Assembly: GCA_003255025.1 (NCBI GenBank)
Contig: QANY01008070.1
Coordinates: forward strand, 210,304 to 274,303
Reading direction: 5' to 3'
Length of the DNA: 64,000 nt
Source of the DNA: Datisca glomerata
Taxonomy: Eukaryota; Streptophyta; Magnoliopsida; Cucurbitales; Datiscaceae
The notes below the pieces were generated by a model. The model was not told the origin of the DNA and did not search any database. It worked only from the letters and a program-made list of their open reading frames with translations. Shown here piece by piece: positions 1-12,551 of this stretch (positions within the stretch are counted from its first letter, which is position 1; the number at the start of each line of letters is the position of its first letter). The translations under genes and the position numbers were made by a program.

Positions 1-118
1 GGGGATGGGAAAGAATGAAGCTGTAGTTTAAATTTACAAACCAATGCTACTGCAAAAAACCCTGAACTAATAATTGCAAGTAAGGAAAAAATCTTAACTA
101 AGAGGCAAGAAAGCTTAC

Positions 119-3027
119 TTGGTTGTCGTCGAAAACTATATCTTGCATAGATGAACGAGTTGCAACTCTTGAAATACACTCAGAAGAAGGAAGATTCCAA
201 ACTGATAAACTCCGACCATTGCCACAGGCCTAATTTACACACATGTTCTGTGATGAGGAAGCGATCATAGATACAAATGAAGTTGAATAAAATAATAGCT
301 CAAGAGTTTCCATAATGGTATATTTCCTATCGCAATTGTTTAGAGGAATGAAGCATCAAACCTCATCAGGAACACCAGTCACTAATAATTGTCCTGATGT
401 AATTTATACTGGAAAGATGACTATTCTGGGGCCATATGATAAGATTATGAATACCTTCAGAAATTAAGATCTCCCTCTATAGACAGGTGTGAAATACTAG
501 TACGGAAATAAATAAAGGTACTAAGGAGTGGGCCTCCTTACCAACCAGCTTTCACTTGCATCAAGAGCAAGGCATCTGACACTGGAGAAAAATCCGTTCA
601 ATTTCTTGTCCCCTTTTGCTTCGATTACCTGAACACATTTTCCACTTTTGCAATCTATATAACAAAATCCATGCATGCCATTAGAAATAATTCTTTGTAC
701 CAATAAAATTCATAAACAACAAAGCATCATTGTAAATAATTCAATTCAATGAAACCAAGAAAAAAAAAGGCTTTGAGATTGGTTGGAAGATAATTTTTCT
801 GAGACACTCCCTTAGTTCCTAAAGCAATAAATGAATAGGTTTTTACCCCAAATTCGTGCTGTCCCATCCTCGGCGCCAGTTATAATCTGATAATTAAAGA
901 AGAGATTGAGAAGAAATGGTTAGATTAATGATGCTACAGATGTCTTACTTTAATATATTTGCTCCCTGTAGTACCTAAAGAAATCATCACACAAGAGTTG
1001 GCAGTAAAACACATGTCAATGAATAAACAAGTAATAACCACAAAAGAATATTATCCATTTTAAGTGGAGACAAATCCAGAAACAAGCGTAACAAGGGTGG
1101 CTTGGCAGCAACTGTGATTTAGTGCCTCACTTTTTATTTATTGGTAAGATTTTAGTGCTTCTTAGGTCAGACATATATAAGTTTAAGGACAGAAGAAATT
1201 CTTCAAAAGCAAAAAAGAACGCATGACAATATAACAATAATAACCAAAAAGGTAACCATCCGCTAATTTTATGCTTATGCATATCAAGGGCCAGGTATTT
1301 TTTTTATCGGTATCAATGGCCAGGTATTCCGAAACATTTGTGTGCATGAAGTTTTCAAATTAGGAGGGAACAGTTTGGTTCCTGCAAGCGTGGAAGGGAA
1401 ACATATTCTATGGATCAACAATCACTTTCACTTGAGTATCATGCTATTGATGTTTTGCTGACCAAAGAAATAGGCCACAAATGCAGTTCTTCCCTGGCGA
1501 CTCTAGATCCTTCCAAAATTATTGTCTTATCCCAATGTCATTATTGGTTATCTTCCTGCTCATGATTCCTTTAAACAATTTCTGGTGCTTGCGTCACATT
1601 GCTTTGTTCCTTTAAAATTTTCTAATACCAATTCTCATGTGTACAACCACTCTAAAAGACGTGTGCACCAAAAGAAGACAAAAGAGCACATAGGTTGAAC
1701 AATCAGATCAACCACATAAAAAAAGTAGTATCAGAAACATCATCATGAAAAAGAAGAAAGGCTTCACCTGATTGGCAGATTTCCGGGAAACAATACAATG
1801 CAAGTAGTCACGGTGCCCCTTAAACACCATTTTGATTTTACGACTTTCCTGAAAATTTCCAGATAAATTACATATGCATCAGAACAATTGGGTTTAAGAC
1901 AAGGAAAAGATATTTTGTAAATTGCAAATTAAATGTCCAAAAAGAATACTAATGAATGAGTCACTTATCACCTTGAACAAATACATACCACATCCCAACA
2001 ATACGCACAAGAATCGCCAGCAGCAGAAAAAATGGATCCTCCCTATTATGATACAAAAGATACATGAAACCCATTCATAAATAAAAATTGCTTGAACCTT
2101 GCATCAGATGCATAAATAAGTAAATGAGAAGCATATATAATTAACCTGGGTATCAATAGCGATAGCATTGTTTTCAGGGATTGGAGAAAGAGCCCCCCAA
2201 GGACCTCTAAAAGATATAAGTAACAGAAAAATTAAGGATAAAATTGTATCAACAAGACATGCAAAACATGGATATAAAGAAAAAAGAAAACCAGAATTAG
2301 TTGTAAGAAGAGAGGATAAAAAAGAACAGAATGCAAAGCATTTTTTTTGCTAATACTACTCTTTCTTTGAATATAATATATAACTAAGTCTTGAGGAACG
2401 CAAATAAAAGGTGGGTAAATGTTTAATATATCAACAAGACATTCAAATATATGTATCTCAAATATTGCACTAATCTCACTTGTGTTGAGGATTCACCAGG
2501 TCCATTACTGGCTTAATAATGCTTCCTGGAAAATAATAAAAGAAAATGAGGTTAGACATCAAGTAATTATGCCAGCAAAACTCTCAACAGTGGTAAGCTA
2601 AAGTATTACCAATCCCACTTCTTAGGATTCTAAGTTATTACCTTCTGAAAAAGTAGGCACTGGTAACTCTGTACATTCCTTCCACTTCCATCCACGAATT
2701 CGACCATCATCACCGCAACTGCACATATAACTCTTATTGTCAGATGTCTCTATCAACATCTGATCATTTTCCTCAAATTACCTACTATCTAAATGAACTC
2801 TAAAGCAGGCATATCATACACCATATAAAAAGTAAAACATGTGGAGAGCCAACGAAACTTCTAGTAAGGAAGTCCGTTAAGAAAGAGTTGGTGCTAACAT
2901 TTGCAACAATCTGATTATGTCCCTTAGTATGAACCATGTTAAATGTACAGGATGCACTCCATCTGGGTGGAAATGTGTAAGTGGGTGGGAGAGATAGATA
3001 GATAGACACATGCACGTGTGTGTGTGT

Positions 3028-3074
<47 letters not shown>

Positions 3075-4287
3075 CCTCAGTAACAAAGTATTATCACCAT
3101 CATCATAAAACTTGACATCATATGCAGGTCCGTCATGACCTTGAAGATAGCATTGAGGTTCGGCCACCAACCAGCTGGCTCAAGTCCACCACACACATAA
3201 AAGCATAATCAGTTATGGTCAACCTGATATGTAGAGATAAACTAATCCTAAAATGTCAAACATACTTTTGAGTTTTGGTGTTGCTAGAACAGAATCGCTG
3301 CAGCAGACAGAAAGTAAAGGTGTAATCAGCATAAGTAATTGAAATAACAAAAAAGTTAAGGACCATGCTTCTCGAGCCCACCAGAAAAGCATACAGCCAT
3401 ACACACCAAAAAAATAATAGGACGTGTACACACCCAAACCTACAGAGTATGACAAACACCATGTAAAAGCTTTACTGCCTATTACTCTTTCAGGCATAAC
3501 AAGTTCAAGTCCATCTTTAAAATTCTGTGTTGCACGGAAGTAGATGTCATGAGGTAACCCATAGTCAAGTTGGTTAGAAAATTATTGTTGTTCTGGTTGG
3601 CTAGAAAATCATTTTGTCATGGTCCTACAGGACTGAGACATTTTACAATTTGGCCTCACTACTGATCCACCGAAAAAGGAAAGAAAAAAGACTTGGCCTC
3701 GTTACTTAGTGGACATGAATCAAGAATCGCACCCGATTCAACATAAAACTTTCAAAAATAAAAGAATTTCTCTGCACACTAAACAGCACGTTCCCAACTC
3801 CAACCTTGTAACCAAAAGCCAATATATATCACTTAAACAGAGGACATATTGTCAAGCACGAGGGCACACACAAGAGAAGGAAACGAGTTGTAAAATGCTG
3901 CTGATTCTGAGTACAATCCAGCAACCAATAAAGAACAACTAGCTATTACTAAATCCTCAAAAATCAAAACTCAAAACAAATCTCGCGCAATCAGTAAGCT
4001 CATTGAACATAAGTCCTACACGTCTTTGTGCATTGCTCTAAATGAATAAATAAACATAGATTATCATAAACATCTGGAGAGAAATAGCTCACAAGCTTAG
4101 AGATGCAGGAGGAGATAGAGTATGAAGCAAGGGATCCATCACTGGAGACGACGACAATGGAATCAGGGTTAGAGTCCTGAGAAGGTGCCCATACAGTTCT
4201 GAAAACAGTTTGGGTTTGGATTTCTCTCTCCTTGTATATGCTTTCCCTGTAAGCATCTTCGTCCCAGTTCGTCGCGTCCCCTGACAT
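119..4287 (-). CDS. THO6: THO complex subunit 6 / DWA1-like WD40 protein (3' end outside window)
   Basis: I reconstructed eleven coding exons on the minus strand: 4287-4093, 3297-3266, 3174-3076, 2718-2642, 2525-2480, 2206-2146, 2042-1989, 1848-1768, 886-847, 654-542 and 229-119. All introns are GT-AG and the phases agree across every junction, giving 303 codons without a stop. The last exon, about 60 codons judging from the roughly 367-aa Arabidopsis protein, lies left of position 1. The product begins MSGDATNWDEDAYRES and contains WD40-type blocks such as GHDGPAYDVKFYDDG, SCGDDGRIRGWKWKE, AAGDSCAYCWDV, FKGHRDYLH and TGAEDGTARIWDCKSGKC. These match my memory of plant THO6/DWA1 (At2g19430 type). 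Known family roles are in the THO/TREX mRNA-export complex and as a DDB1-CUL4 substrate receptor that restrains ABA responses. A GA microsatellite lies just inside intron 3. Confidence 0.9.
3031..3071. repeat. (GA)n microsatellite in THO6 intron
   Basis: About twenty GA dinucleotides follow a short TG run. They start immediately beside the splice donor of the THO6 exon that ends at 3076, on the intron side. On the minus strand this is a CT-rich tract a few bases after the donor GT. Confidence 0.9.
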
Positions 4288-4329
4288 TCTCGTGGTGTTC
4301 GCTAGAGCTCCGTTGAAGCTTTTCGTTCT

Positions 4330-6170
4330 GGTCGCTACTCTCTCTCTCTGTCTATCTATCTACACCTACGAACAGAACAGCGCCGGAGACGGTGCCTGAA
4401 CGAAATGCACAATCCTTACTGCATCATTAGTCTCTTCGTATTGACGATTTTGCCCCCTCAACCTCGTTATTTTATGTTATCTGCCACAGCGAGCAAATAT
4501 TTCTAAACATATGCGACATGTCGTTCACTTCCAATAAAGTCAAAAGTGTTTATAATGTATGGGGAATCAACACTACAACCAATTAGTGTGTGTATATATT
4601 CTTACATCACATCTAACATGTAAATAAGGAAAAAATATAATTTTAATTATAATGTATATGTCTGGTATATGTATCGTGGGGTACTATACTATAAGAATGC
4701 AAGTATCATGTAGATATATGATATTACTCTATAAATATCACTTATGTTATCTTAATTGTAGAGTTTATTTTGATCGTTGAACTCCATTACACATCCACAT
4801 CATTTGAGATTACGTGTAAAATTTTTAAAATTTCGATGACCTATTATATCACTAATAAAAATATAAATATAAGATCTTTATCAATAATAATAGTAATTAT
4901 AAGGCGTTTTTTGTGTCAACCATCGATGATTTAATTGAAAATATGATCGAGAAAGAGAATTCACTCTTAACTGCAAACAAAAAATGAAATCTACTCGACC
5001 TTCAATCCCCCAAATACAATAGATGTTGATATAATTTGATTTTTTATCCTACATGTTTCCAATCGAGATTTTCATATTTAATGTATTTTATAATCGTAAT
5101 TAAAAGAAGAACTTCCAAAATAAATAAATAAGAGAAAACTTGGAGGGATGGTAAAATAAGAACTCCCCATGTAAATTAATGACATGCTTTAAAAATAGTA
5201 TTTAAAATACTATCATATTATCATTCTAATATTTACATACTAAGCCATACCCATAGAAATTTACGAAATCACTTAATATTTGAAGTCCCCGTTTGGTTAC
5301 ATGAGCATAATTGTGAAGCTGCAATCCCGTATGTTTTACAATATTTAATGTAAATCAATAATGCAATAGTGATATTAGAACACAAAACTTCTAAAAGTAT
5401 CACATGAATGGTTCTAAGCATGCTTCAATATTTTTGTCTTCACTATTTTATAAAAACCAGCAGAATGTAGAAATGTATGTACAATAAACGTTATAAGTCT
5501 AAGTCTAATTTCTTTGTTGATTCGATAGCTACATTAAAAAAATTAAGCGTATTTATTTATTTTATTTGTTATTAATTTTTATTTTACTATTTGAAATTTA
5601 TATTCAGCCTTGAATTAAATAACGCATCAACTACACTCTCTGCTTAAATAACAGTGGACTCTCATCAAACAATGTGTTTCTACATTATATTTAATTTATT
5701 TATGTAGTGTCTTGTTAGAAATAAATTTTAAATATTGTATATATTATAAATTTTAGTGCTTGATTATAGTGCAAATTAAGTAAGATGTGTTAAATTAAAA
5801 ATTAGATGCTTGAAGTTATATTATATAACATCACTTTTTTTAGTATTATAGAAAATAATTGCAATCCATCAATTTGCCATGTTCCTGAGAAATGATTAAT
5901 CATTATTAATATGTTAGAAAATATATTACATAATATATATTTTACAAATTACTATTGAATAAATTATTGCTTGCTGCAAAATAAATATTTGTCGTAAAAA
6001 ATTTAATTTTCAAAATTAATATTTGCAGACATTCACATTTTAAATTACACTATATTATAATAGATTTTAATTTACACCCTCATTTAGTTTTGAGATGCAT
6101 GCAATTGATGATTTTGACATAAATATTATGTAAATATAGGCATAGATATAAACATAATTTATTATGTAAA
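4330..6170. other. AT-rich intergenic DNA upstream of THO6
   Basis: About 1.8 kb with no coding signal on either strand. A CT/TATC-rich stretch at 4338-4364 lies directly upstream of the THO6 start and probably belongs to its 5' leader or core promoter. The rest is AT-rich with no terminal repeats I can pair. Confidence 0.6.
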
Positions 6171-6290
6171 TGAAGTAGGTGAAAATTAGGTGAAATACTT
6201 AATTTTTATTATATTTTAGAGGTTGTAAAGAGTTAAAAGAGAAAAAAAAATTATCTCCTTTAAGTCATTTTTAATATAATATAGATATAA
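6170..6290. repeat. Copy of a dispersed AT-rich repeat shared with 11930-12080
   Basis: The stretch running from TATGTAAATGAAG through TTAGGTGAAATA to CTTTAAGTCATTT and TTAATATAATA is closely matched by the stretch ending near 12080. Both end just before an AT-rich run. The family is unidentified. Confidence 0.5.
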
Positions 6291-6400
6291 ATATAAATAT
6301 AGACATAAATATAGATATAGATAGATAGATATAAATATATATATATATAGAGATAGATAGATACATATAAATACAAATATAGATATATAGATATAGATAG
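6275..6400. repeat. ATAGAT/ATAAAT low-complexity microsatellite
   Basis: Interspersed ATAGAT, ATAAAT and ATATAT units. The Tyr/Ile-rich minus-strand reading frame across it is a product of the repeat. Confidence 0.85.
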
Positions 6401-6426
6401 CTGAGTTTTTTTTTGTTGTTTTTGAA

Positions 6427-7143
6427 AACTCATTTCATTTTTTTTATAAAATGCTAAACAATAGTCAAATATCATTATACTCGAATAAATATTGTAAGGA
6501 ACGTTATTATCTACAAATAAGAAGTAAAGTTTTGATTATCTATTTCTATATCTATTACCCAAATACTGTATCCATATCATTTGTAATATACATAACCGGC
6601 GATAAACGGGGGACATTTTTTGACAACAATTACACTCACTACGTCGTGAAATTTCTTAGTTGTCCTTCATAAATACTAGAATTAATCATTACTAATCAAC
6701 TAACTTAAATACGATTATGATAACATACTTTTATTTTACATGTGTGAATGAAAGCAAGACGCGTGAGAGTAGTTGTCCCTCATTTATTTCTTATTTTTTA
6801 AAACTCATTTTTTTTATAAATTGCAAAACAATAGGCAGATATCATTATACTCAAATAAAAATTGTAGGCAACCTGGGTATCTACATATAAGACGTAAAAT
6901 TATGATAAGCTATATCTATATCTATATCATCGAAAAAAACTATATCCATATTTATATCTATACCCATATCATCTGCAGTGTACATAAATGAGGAAAAATG
7001 GGGGGAAATATTTTCCGACAACAATTGCACCCATTACTTCATGAAATTTCTTAGTTGTGCTTCATAAATGTTAGAATTAGTCAATAATAATCAATTAACT
7101 TAAGTACAATTATGATAACATACTTTTACATGTGTGAATGAAA
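6427..7143 (+). repeat. Direct duplication of a roughly 330-bp unit
   Basis: Unit 1 runs from about 6427 to 6753 and unit 2 from about 6801 to 7143. Both start at AACTCATTT, share ATATCATTATACTC, then TTTCTTAGTTGT and CTTCATAAATG/CTTCATAAATA, and end at the identical ACATGTGTGAATGAAA. Unit 2 has an extra stretch of TATATC repeats. The identity of the element is unknown; no coding signal is present. Confidence 0.8.
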
Positions 7144-8039
7144 CGATACTATTTAGTACGATATTTTCAAATCTATTCATCTTTTTCATTCACCGAATTG
7201 ATTTAACAAATTCTTTCTACGACATTTTCAGATCTATCATCTCTTCTTTCCATTTTAGAAAATAATAATGGCGTTAAAGAAATAGGCCAATAATAATGTT
7301 AATCAAACATGTAAGGAACGAGTTTAACATTTTTTTCATTTCCGTTCCCATTCCCGTTAATATTTGTTCCCGTTTCCATACTCGTCACCGTTTTCTAGGA
7401 GTGTTCAGCGGTCGATCTGGTTAGACGTTTGGAGGAAAATAAGACCAGATCGAAAATCACGGTCCCCCGTAGGAGGACCGAACGGACCAAAAAACTGGAA
7501 AAAAAATCCGGACCAAAAAACTGGAAAAAAATCCGGACCAAAAAACTGGAAAAAAAATCCGGACCAACCAGACCGAAATTCAACGGTTGGTTCGGACGGA
7601 CTTAATGGACTAAATACCTATTTTACAACAAATATATTATTTAACAATAACGACAAATTTTGACAAGGAGTTTACCATATCTAAACATATCCAAACTTCA
7701 AAGTACTAATATTCAACATTTAAAAATATCCAAAGTTCCAAGTACTAATATCTAATATTCAAATATATTCAAACTTCAAAATACAAATAATAATAATATC
7801 CAACATTCAAATATCTAAAAAAAAAAGTAAATTAGAAACACAACAAAACATAGAAGTTCATCCATCTCCAGCCTTCGATCACATCATGGAATGGTGATGA
7901 CAGTCTCATCTTGCATCTTGATACATTCTATTCACATGAAAACAATGAGTTCATAAACATAAAGATGATGAGTTCAAAAGCATGTAAAAAAATATAAATA
8001 ACAATATATAAATGAGATACCTTCATCTATTTCCACAAT

Positions 8040-9997
8040 TTCTTGTAATGTCTCATTGAAATTAATATGCACAGGTTTACTCAGAATCTAATTTTGTGCA
8101 CATATAAGAGCTTCAACGATTTCGGAGCCAGTGAACTGCAAAATGGATCCAATATTCGACTGTGGAGATAGGAATCGCCAAGACATCTCTAGCTATAAGG
8201 CTAACAACCTCATATCTTGAACTGTTTATTTTCCACCAATTAAGAAGATCCAACTCAACATTCGGGTTTAAACATGGCTCCGCTAAATATCTATCAATCT
8301 CTGACTTAACCTCTAAGCTATTTTCCTTGCACAACTGTTTTGAAAATGTGGAGGCCAAACTAAAATTATCTTCATCACCATTCTCAACTATCTCAGATTG
8401 TGATGATTGATCAACAAATAGCACTGATTGTGATGCAAATCTCATTTTGTATTCCTCAAATGTTCAATCAAAAGTAAAAGTCACTTTTCTTCTCAATTCA
8501 CAGGCAAGGTCAATCTTATTTTAAAGTGGAGATCAAGAATGGTAGCAACAAACAACAAATAATTGACCTTTTCTGAGCCTCCCTAATACTTGTCATACTT
8601 GGTCCTCATATTACTTGCCATTTTTTTCAAAAGAACATTGCTAGATGAAGAATATCTCTTAATCAAGTTTTCAATCAAAAAAACCTCATGAACATATCTA
8701 TGAGAGGTAACATTCAAAGTCCCAGAAACCTTAATGTTATTTCGTAAAAAACTTTCAAAAACTTGATAATCAGTCAAGCATTATCCCAATCCTCATCCCA
8801 TGGAGGACCAAGTTTCTCATCTCCATGGAACTCCAATAAATAATATGCATCTTGTTCTCCAAGCCTCTCAAATGCTTTTTGAAACTTTTCAGCCGACTCC
8901 AACATCAAATAAGTGGAATTCCACCTAGTATGAACATCTAGAGACACCAGACTACTAGAAGATATCTTTGCAGCCTCTACACAACTCCTAAACTTTTGAA
9001 ACCGTGTAGGAGATGACCTCACATATTTGACTGCACTACGAATTCTAGTGACAGAGTCATGAACATTCTTTAAACTATCACGCACAATAAGGTTAAGAAT
9101 ATGTGCACAGCATCTAACATGTATAAACTCACCATCCAACACATGCCCCTTCCAATTTCTGATAGATTCTTTCAAGTAAGTGATTGCACCATCATTGGCA
9201 CTTGCATTATCAACGGTGACCGTGAAAACTCTTTCAATACCCCAGTTAAGCAAACATTGCTCAATAGTCATTCTAATCAACTCCCTCTTATGACTGGCAA
9301 TTGGACAAAAGTTAACGATTCTTTTATGTAATACCCAATCATAGTCAATAAAGTGTGCAGTAAGTACCATGTAATTAAGATTTTACACTGATGTCCATGT
9401 ATCAGTGGTCAGACATAATCTTTGATTTTTACTTGACAATGCCTTTTTTAACTTTTCTTTCTCCCACACAAACACCTTGAAACAATCTCTAGCTATTGAT
9501 ATCTGGGTAGGAAAAACAAACTTAGGTTGCATGCCCCAACAAAATTCCCTAAATCCTTCACCCTCTACCACACTAAACGCTAATTCATCTTTAATGATCA
9601 TCCTAGCAAGAAACATCCTACACTTCTCAACATTAAAGGTAGTAGTAGATATTGTACAAGTACTATCCGTAGCTCCCTCACTACTACTATTAGGATTAAG
9701 AACTAACAGTTTTTGCTTAGGATCATCAAACTTGTTAGGATTCTTCTTACATCTTTTCAGATGATTCCATGGACAAGAGGTACCATTAGCACTAACACAT
9801 GCAAATGTACATTTACAATGATTACAAGTAGCTCTCTTATCATTAGGATCACCAGTTTCAACTTTTAGAAAATTATTCCAAACACTAGAAGAGGCTCGGT
9901 TGCATTTTCTCTTACCTTTTAGAGGTTTTGGTGGCAGTGAAGAACCATCATTAATTACTGCATCATTAGGGTTTTGACTTGGAGTTCCAGTAGACAT
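8040..9997 (-). pseudogene. hAT transposase, BED zinc-finger type (RICESLEEPER-like), broken
   Basis: Read on the minus strand. The 9997-9383 frame starts MSTGTPSQNP and holds a BED finger (C-x2-C in TCNHCKC, then a WNHLKRC His/Cys pair). After an in-frame stop near 9380, the transposase core continues at 9370-8774 (VTVDNASANDG, HVRCCAHILNLIV, DVHTRWNST) and 8777-8583. The C-terminal dimerisation motif is present at 8445-8113 (LNWWKINSSRYEV, ARDVLAIPISTV) but breaks off after STV. The usual end of the domain (IVEALICAQ) reappears in another frame near 8085, implying an internal deletion plus frameshift. Intact relatives are about 650-700 aa. This copy cannot encode a working transposase. Confidence 0.85.
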
Positions 9998-10189
9998 CTC
10001 CTAGTTGAGTTAAGTGATTGTTGAGTTGTACAAAGTGTAGATAACTCATAACAGAGCAACAAAATTAATCACAGTAGAATTGAAAAATAACAGAGCAACA
10101 AAATTAATCACAGTAGAATTGGAAAAATAACATAGCAACAAAATTAATCAAAGTAGAGTTGGATTAGAACCATTGATCTTACATGGATG

Positions 10190-10830
10190 AAGAAGGAGAA
10201 GGCCTGAGCTGACGAAGAAAGAGATGGCCTAAGCTGAGGCCGAGGGAGAAGGAGAGGGTCTGAACTGAGACTGAGGGAGAGGGAGAGGGTCTGAGCTGAG
10301 GCCGAGGGAGAGGGAGAGGGTCTGAGCTGAGGCCGAGGGAGAGGGAGAGGGTCTGAGCTGAGGCCGAGGGAGAGGGAGAGGGTCTGAGCTGAGGCCGAGG
10401 GAGAGGGAGAGGGTCTGAGTTGAGGCTGAGGGAGAGGGATAATGTCTGAGCTGAGGGCGACGCGAGAGGCTGGTTGGACTCTGGAGGGGAGACGCGAGAG
10501 GCTGGCTGGACTCTGGAGGCGTGACGCGAAGAAGAAGAAGGTTTGCGTCTGACTGAGCTGAGGGAGAAGGATAGGGTCTGAGCTGAGGGAGAGGGATAGG
10601 GTCTGAGTTGAGGGAGACGCTTGAGGCTGGCTGGACTCTGGAGGGGAGATGTGAAGAAGGGGAGGGGTTGGCTGAAGCTGGACTGAGGCGTGAGTCGCGT
10701 GACGCGAAGAAGGAGAGGGGCTAGGTCTGGAGCTAGACTGAGGCGTGAGTGCGTGAGTCGCGTGACGCGAAGAAGGAGAGAGGCTAGGTCTGGGTCTGCG
10801 TCTGACTGAGCTAAGGGAGAGGAGAAACCT
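10190..10830. repeat. GA-rich minisatellite, 31-bp period
   Basis: The motif GAGCTGAGGCCGAGGGAGAG recurs with CTGAG at 10291, 10322, 10353, 10384 and 10415, an exact 31-bp period, flanked by more diverged copies containing GACGCGAGAGGCTGG and GTGACGCGAAGAAG. It lies inside the hAT element between the transposase start and the right TIR. Because 31 is not a multiple of three and the units lack stops, overlapping Ser/Pro/Leu-rich reading frames run across it on the minus strand. I do not regard them as genes. Confidence 0.85.
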
Positions 10831-11040
10831 AACCCTACAAAAATTATATATATAGTATCTATACGGTTGGTCCGGTCCAGAATTAACAAAAATTCTGGAC
10901 CGGTCTGAATTTTTGGTCTTCTCTAAAAGAAGGACCGAACCGACCATTAACAACAAAAAATCGTCTAGACCGATCAATTTCAGATCGGACCGGTTCAGAC
11001 TAAACGGTCTGGATGGTTTTTGAACACCCCTACCGTTTCA

Positions 11041-12091
11041 TTCTCGTTGTCACGCATTCCCATTTCTGTTGCCATGTCATTCCGTTCCATTGGAATGTCA
11101 TTCCATTCTGGTGCCATGCTATTCTGTTATGTTTTCGCTTCCATACACATCGTCGTTCCTGTTGTTGAAAACACTTGATTTGGTTTTGAGCATTTTGGGA
11201 GGGATTTCTTGAGTTTTCTCTCACTTTCAATGAAAGCGCCAAATATAAAGGAAAATTTATGATTTGAAAAATTTGTCGTGAATTTCTTACATGATAATAG
11301 AAAAATAAAAAGTAAATAGAAAAGAATAATAAGCACTATGATTTACGTGGAAAACCCTTAAAGAGAAGAAAAATCATGAGAAAACTTTGATAGTATTTTT
11401 ATTATGCATAAAAGATTTACAAGGCTAATACAAGTTACATGTTGTGCTTGTTTATTTTGTGTGTTTAGAGTCTCTTTAGAGTTACATTTAACCTCTATTT
11501 ATAGGCATTCAATCAGTTACAAATATTCTGATGCAGCTTATCTAATTCTAACTGAAAATAGGATCAACAGAATATTCCATTGAGATTTAGCTCATCAACA
11601 TTAAAAACTGAAAAAATATTAACCGTCTGATCAATCCAAAGGCCTTGATAAGCTTATTTGGATTGCCACGTTAGCAGACCATGTACTTTCGTCCGATTGG
11701 TCTCCTCCTCAAATTTTAGGTGATATGACGAATTGAAGAATTTATACCCGTTCACCTAATTTATATGTTATTCTAAGGGTTCTTGAAGGGTAAAAAGAGA
11801 AATAAAAAGTTTATCCTCTTTAAACTTAGAAAATATTTCATTTGTAAACTATTTTAAAAATTTATCATGCATGAAGAATTATGTGAAATATATAATTTAT
11901 ATAATATTCTGAGGGTTCTTAAAAAATATTTGATTTGTGAATTATTTTAAAAAAATTATTATGTAAATGAAGAATTAGGTGAAATACCTAATTTATATAA
12001 TATTCTAAGAGTTATTAAAGGTAAAAAGTGAAATTAAAAGTTTTTATCCTCTAAGTCCATTTCAATATAGTAAAGCCTATTTTAATATAAT
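11041..12091. other. AT-rich intergenic DNA with short imperfect repeats
   Basis: No gene is recognisable. 11041-11160 continues the ATTCCATT/CATTCC-rich sequence interrupted by the hAT element. From about 11760 to 12070, segments containing TTATATAATATTCT, GGGTTCTTAAA and TTTATCCTCT recur two or three times and resemble 6170-6290. Confidence 0.5.
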
Positions 12092-12125
12092 ACTAGTCAA
12101 TAAACACGTGCGATGCACGTATAAT
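12092..12125 (-). mobile_element. Helitron-like 3' terminus (minus-strand orientation)
   Basis: On the minus strand a hairpin ACGTGC-ATC-GCACGT is followed about ten bases later by a terminal CTAGT ending at 12092. Helitron 3' ends typically have a short GC-rich hairpin followed by CTRRT. The next base is A rather than the expected T. I could not locate the matching 5' end, so this may be a fragment. Confidence 0.45.
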
Positions 12126-12551
12126 TAATATATATTAGCTTTAATTATTATTTATAATCACGTTATGATATGTGAATTAAATAAAAATGTATTTAATATA
12201 ATATTATTTTTTAATTTATGTGGATAAAATCAATATAATGTTATATTGTTATTTGTTAATGTACCATGCAACTAAAATGAACAATATCATGAATGTTTCT
12301 GAGAAAAAAAAATAAGAGTGTTTAGTACAAATATGCTCTCAAAAAGTAAAAGAAAAAGTGTTATTTGTAGAATAAAAAAAAATTCTATTTCATGTTTTAT
12401 TTTACACTTTGATCTTTCTTTTTCCGTTTGTATCATAAATTTAATTCTTTTTCTTTGTAATTTTTGTATAATTATATTTATACAATTGCATGTTTATTGT
12501 GTCCGCACAACAATATATACTTTATATATTTAAAAGAATTGTATTGTTTCA

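Larger units (their letters stand above)
7396..11032 (-). mobile_element. hAT-superfamily DNA transposon carrying a decayed transposase
   Basis: Left end TAGGAGTGTTCA (7396) and right end TGAACACCCCTA (11032) are inverted copies differing at one position. Flanking 8-mers are CCGTTTTC (7388-7395) and CCGTTTCA (11033-11040), an imperfect candidate TSD matching at 6 of 8 positions. Subterminal DNA at both ends is rich in GGTCCGGTC-type motifs, as is common in plant hAT elements. Inside on the minus strand are a BED zinc finger, a hAT transposase core and a remnant of the C-terminal dimerisation domain. The element sits in a CATTCCCGTTCC-like sequence that continues on both sides, which suggests insertion into an older repeat. 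Confidence 0.85.

Noticed and set aside
10144..10977. Overlapping 277- and 236-codon minus-strand frames rich in Ser, Pro and Leu
   Set aside because: They arise from the 31-bp GA-rich minisatellite, which lacks stops in more than one frame. They contain no domain and lie inside a transposon.
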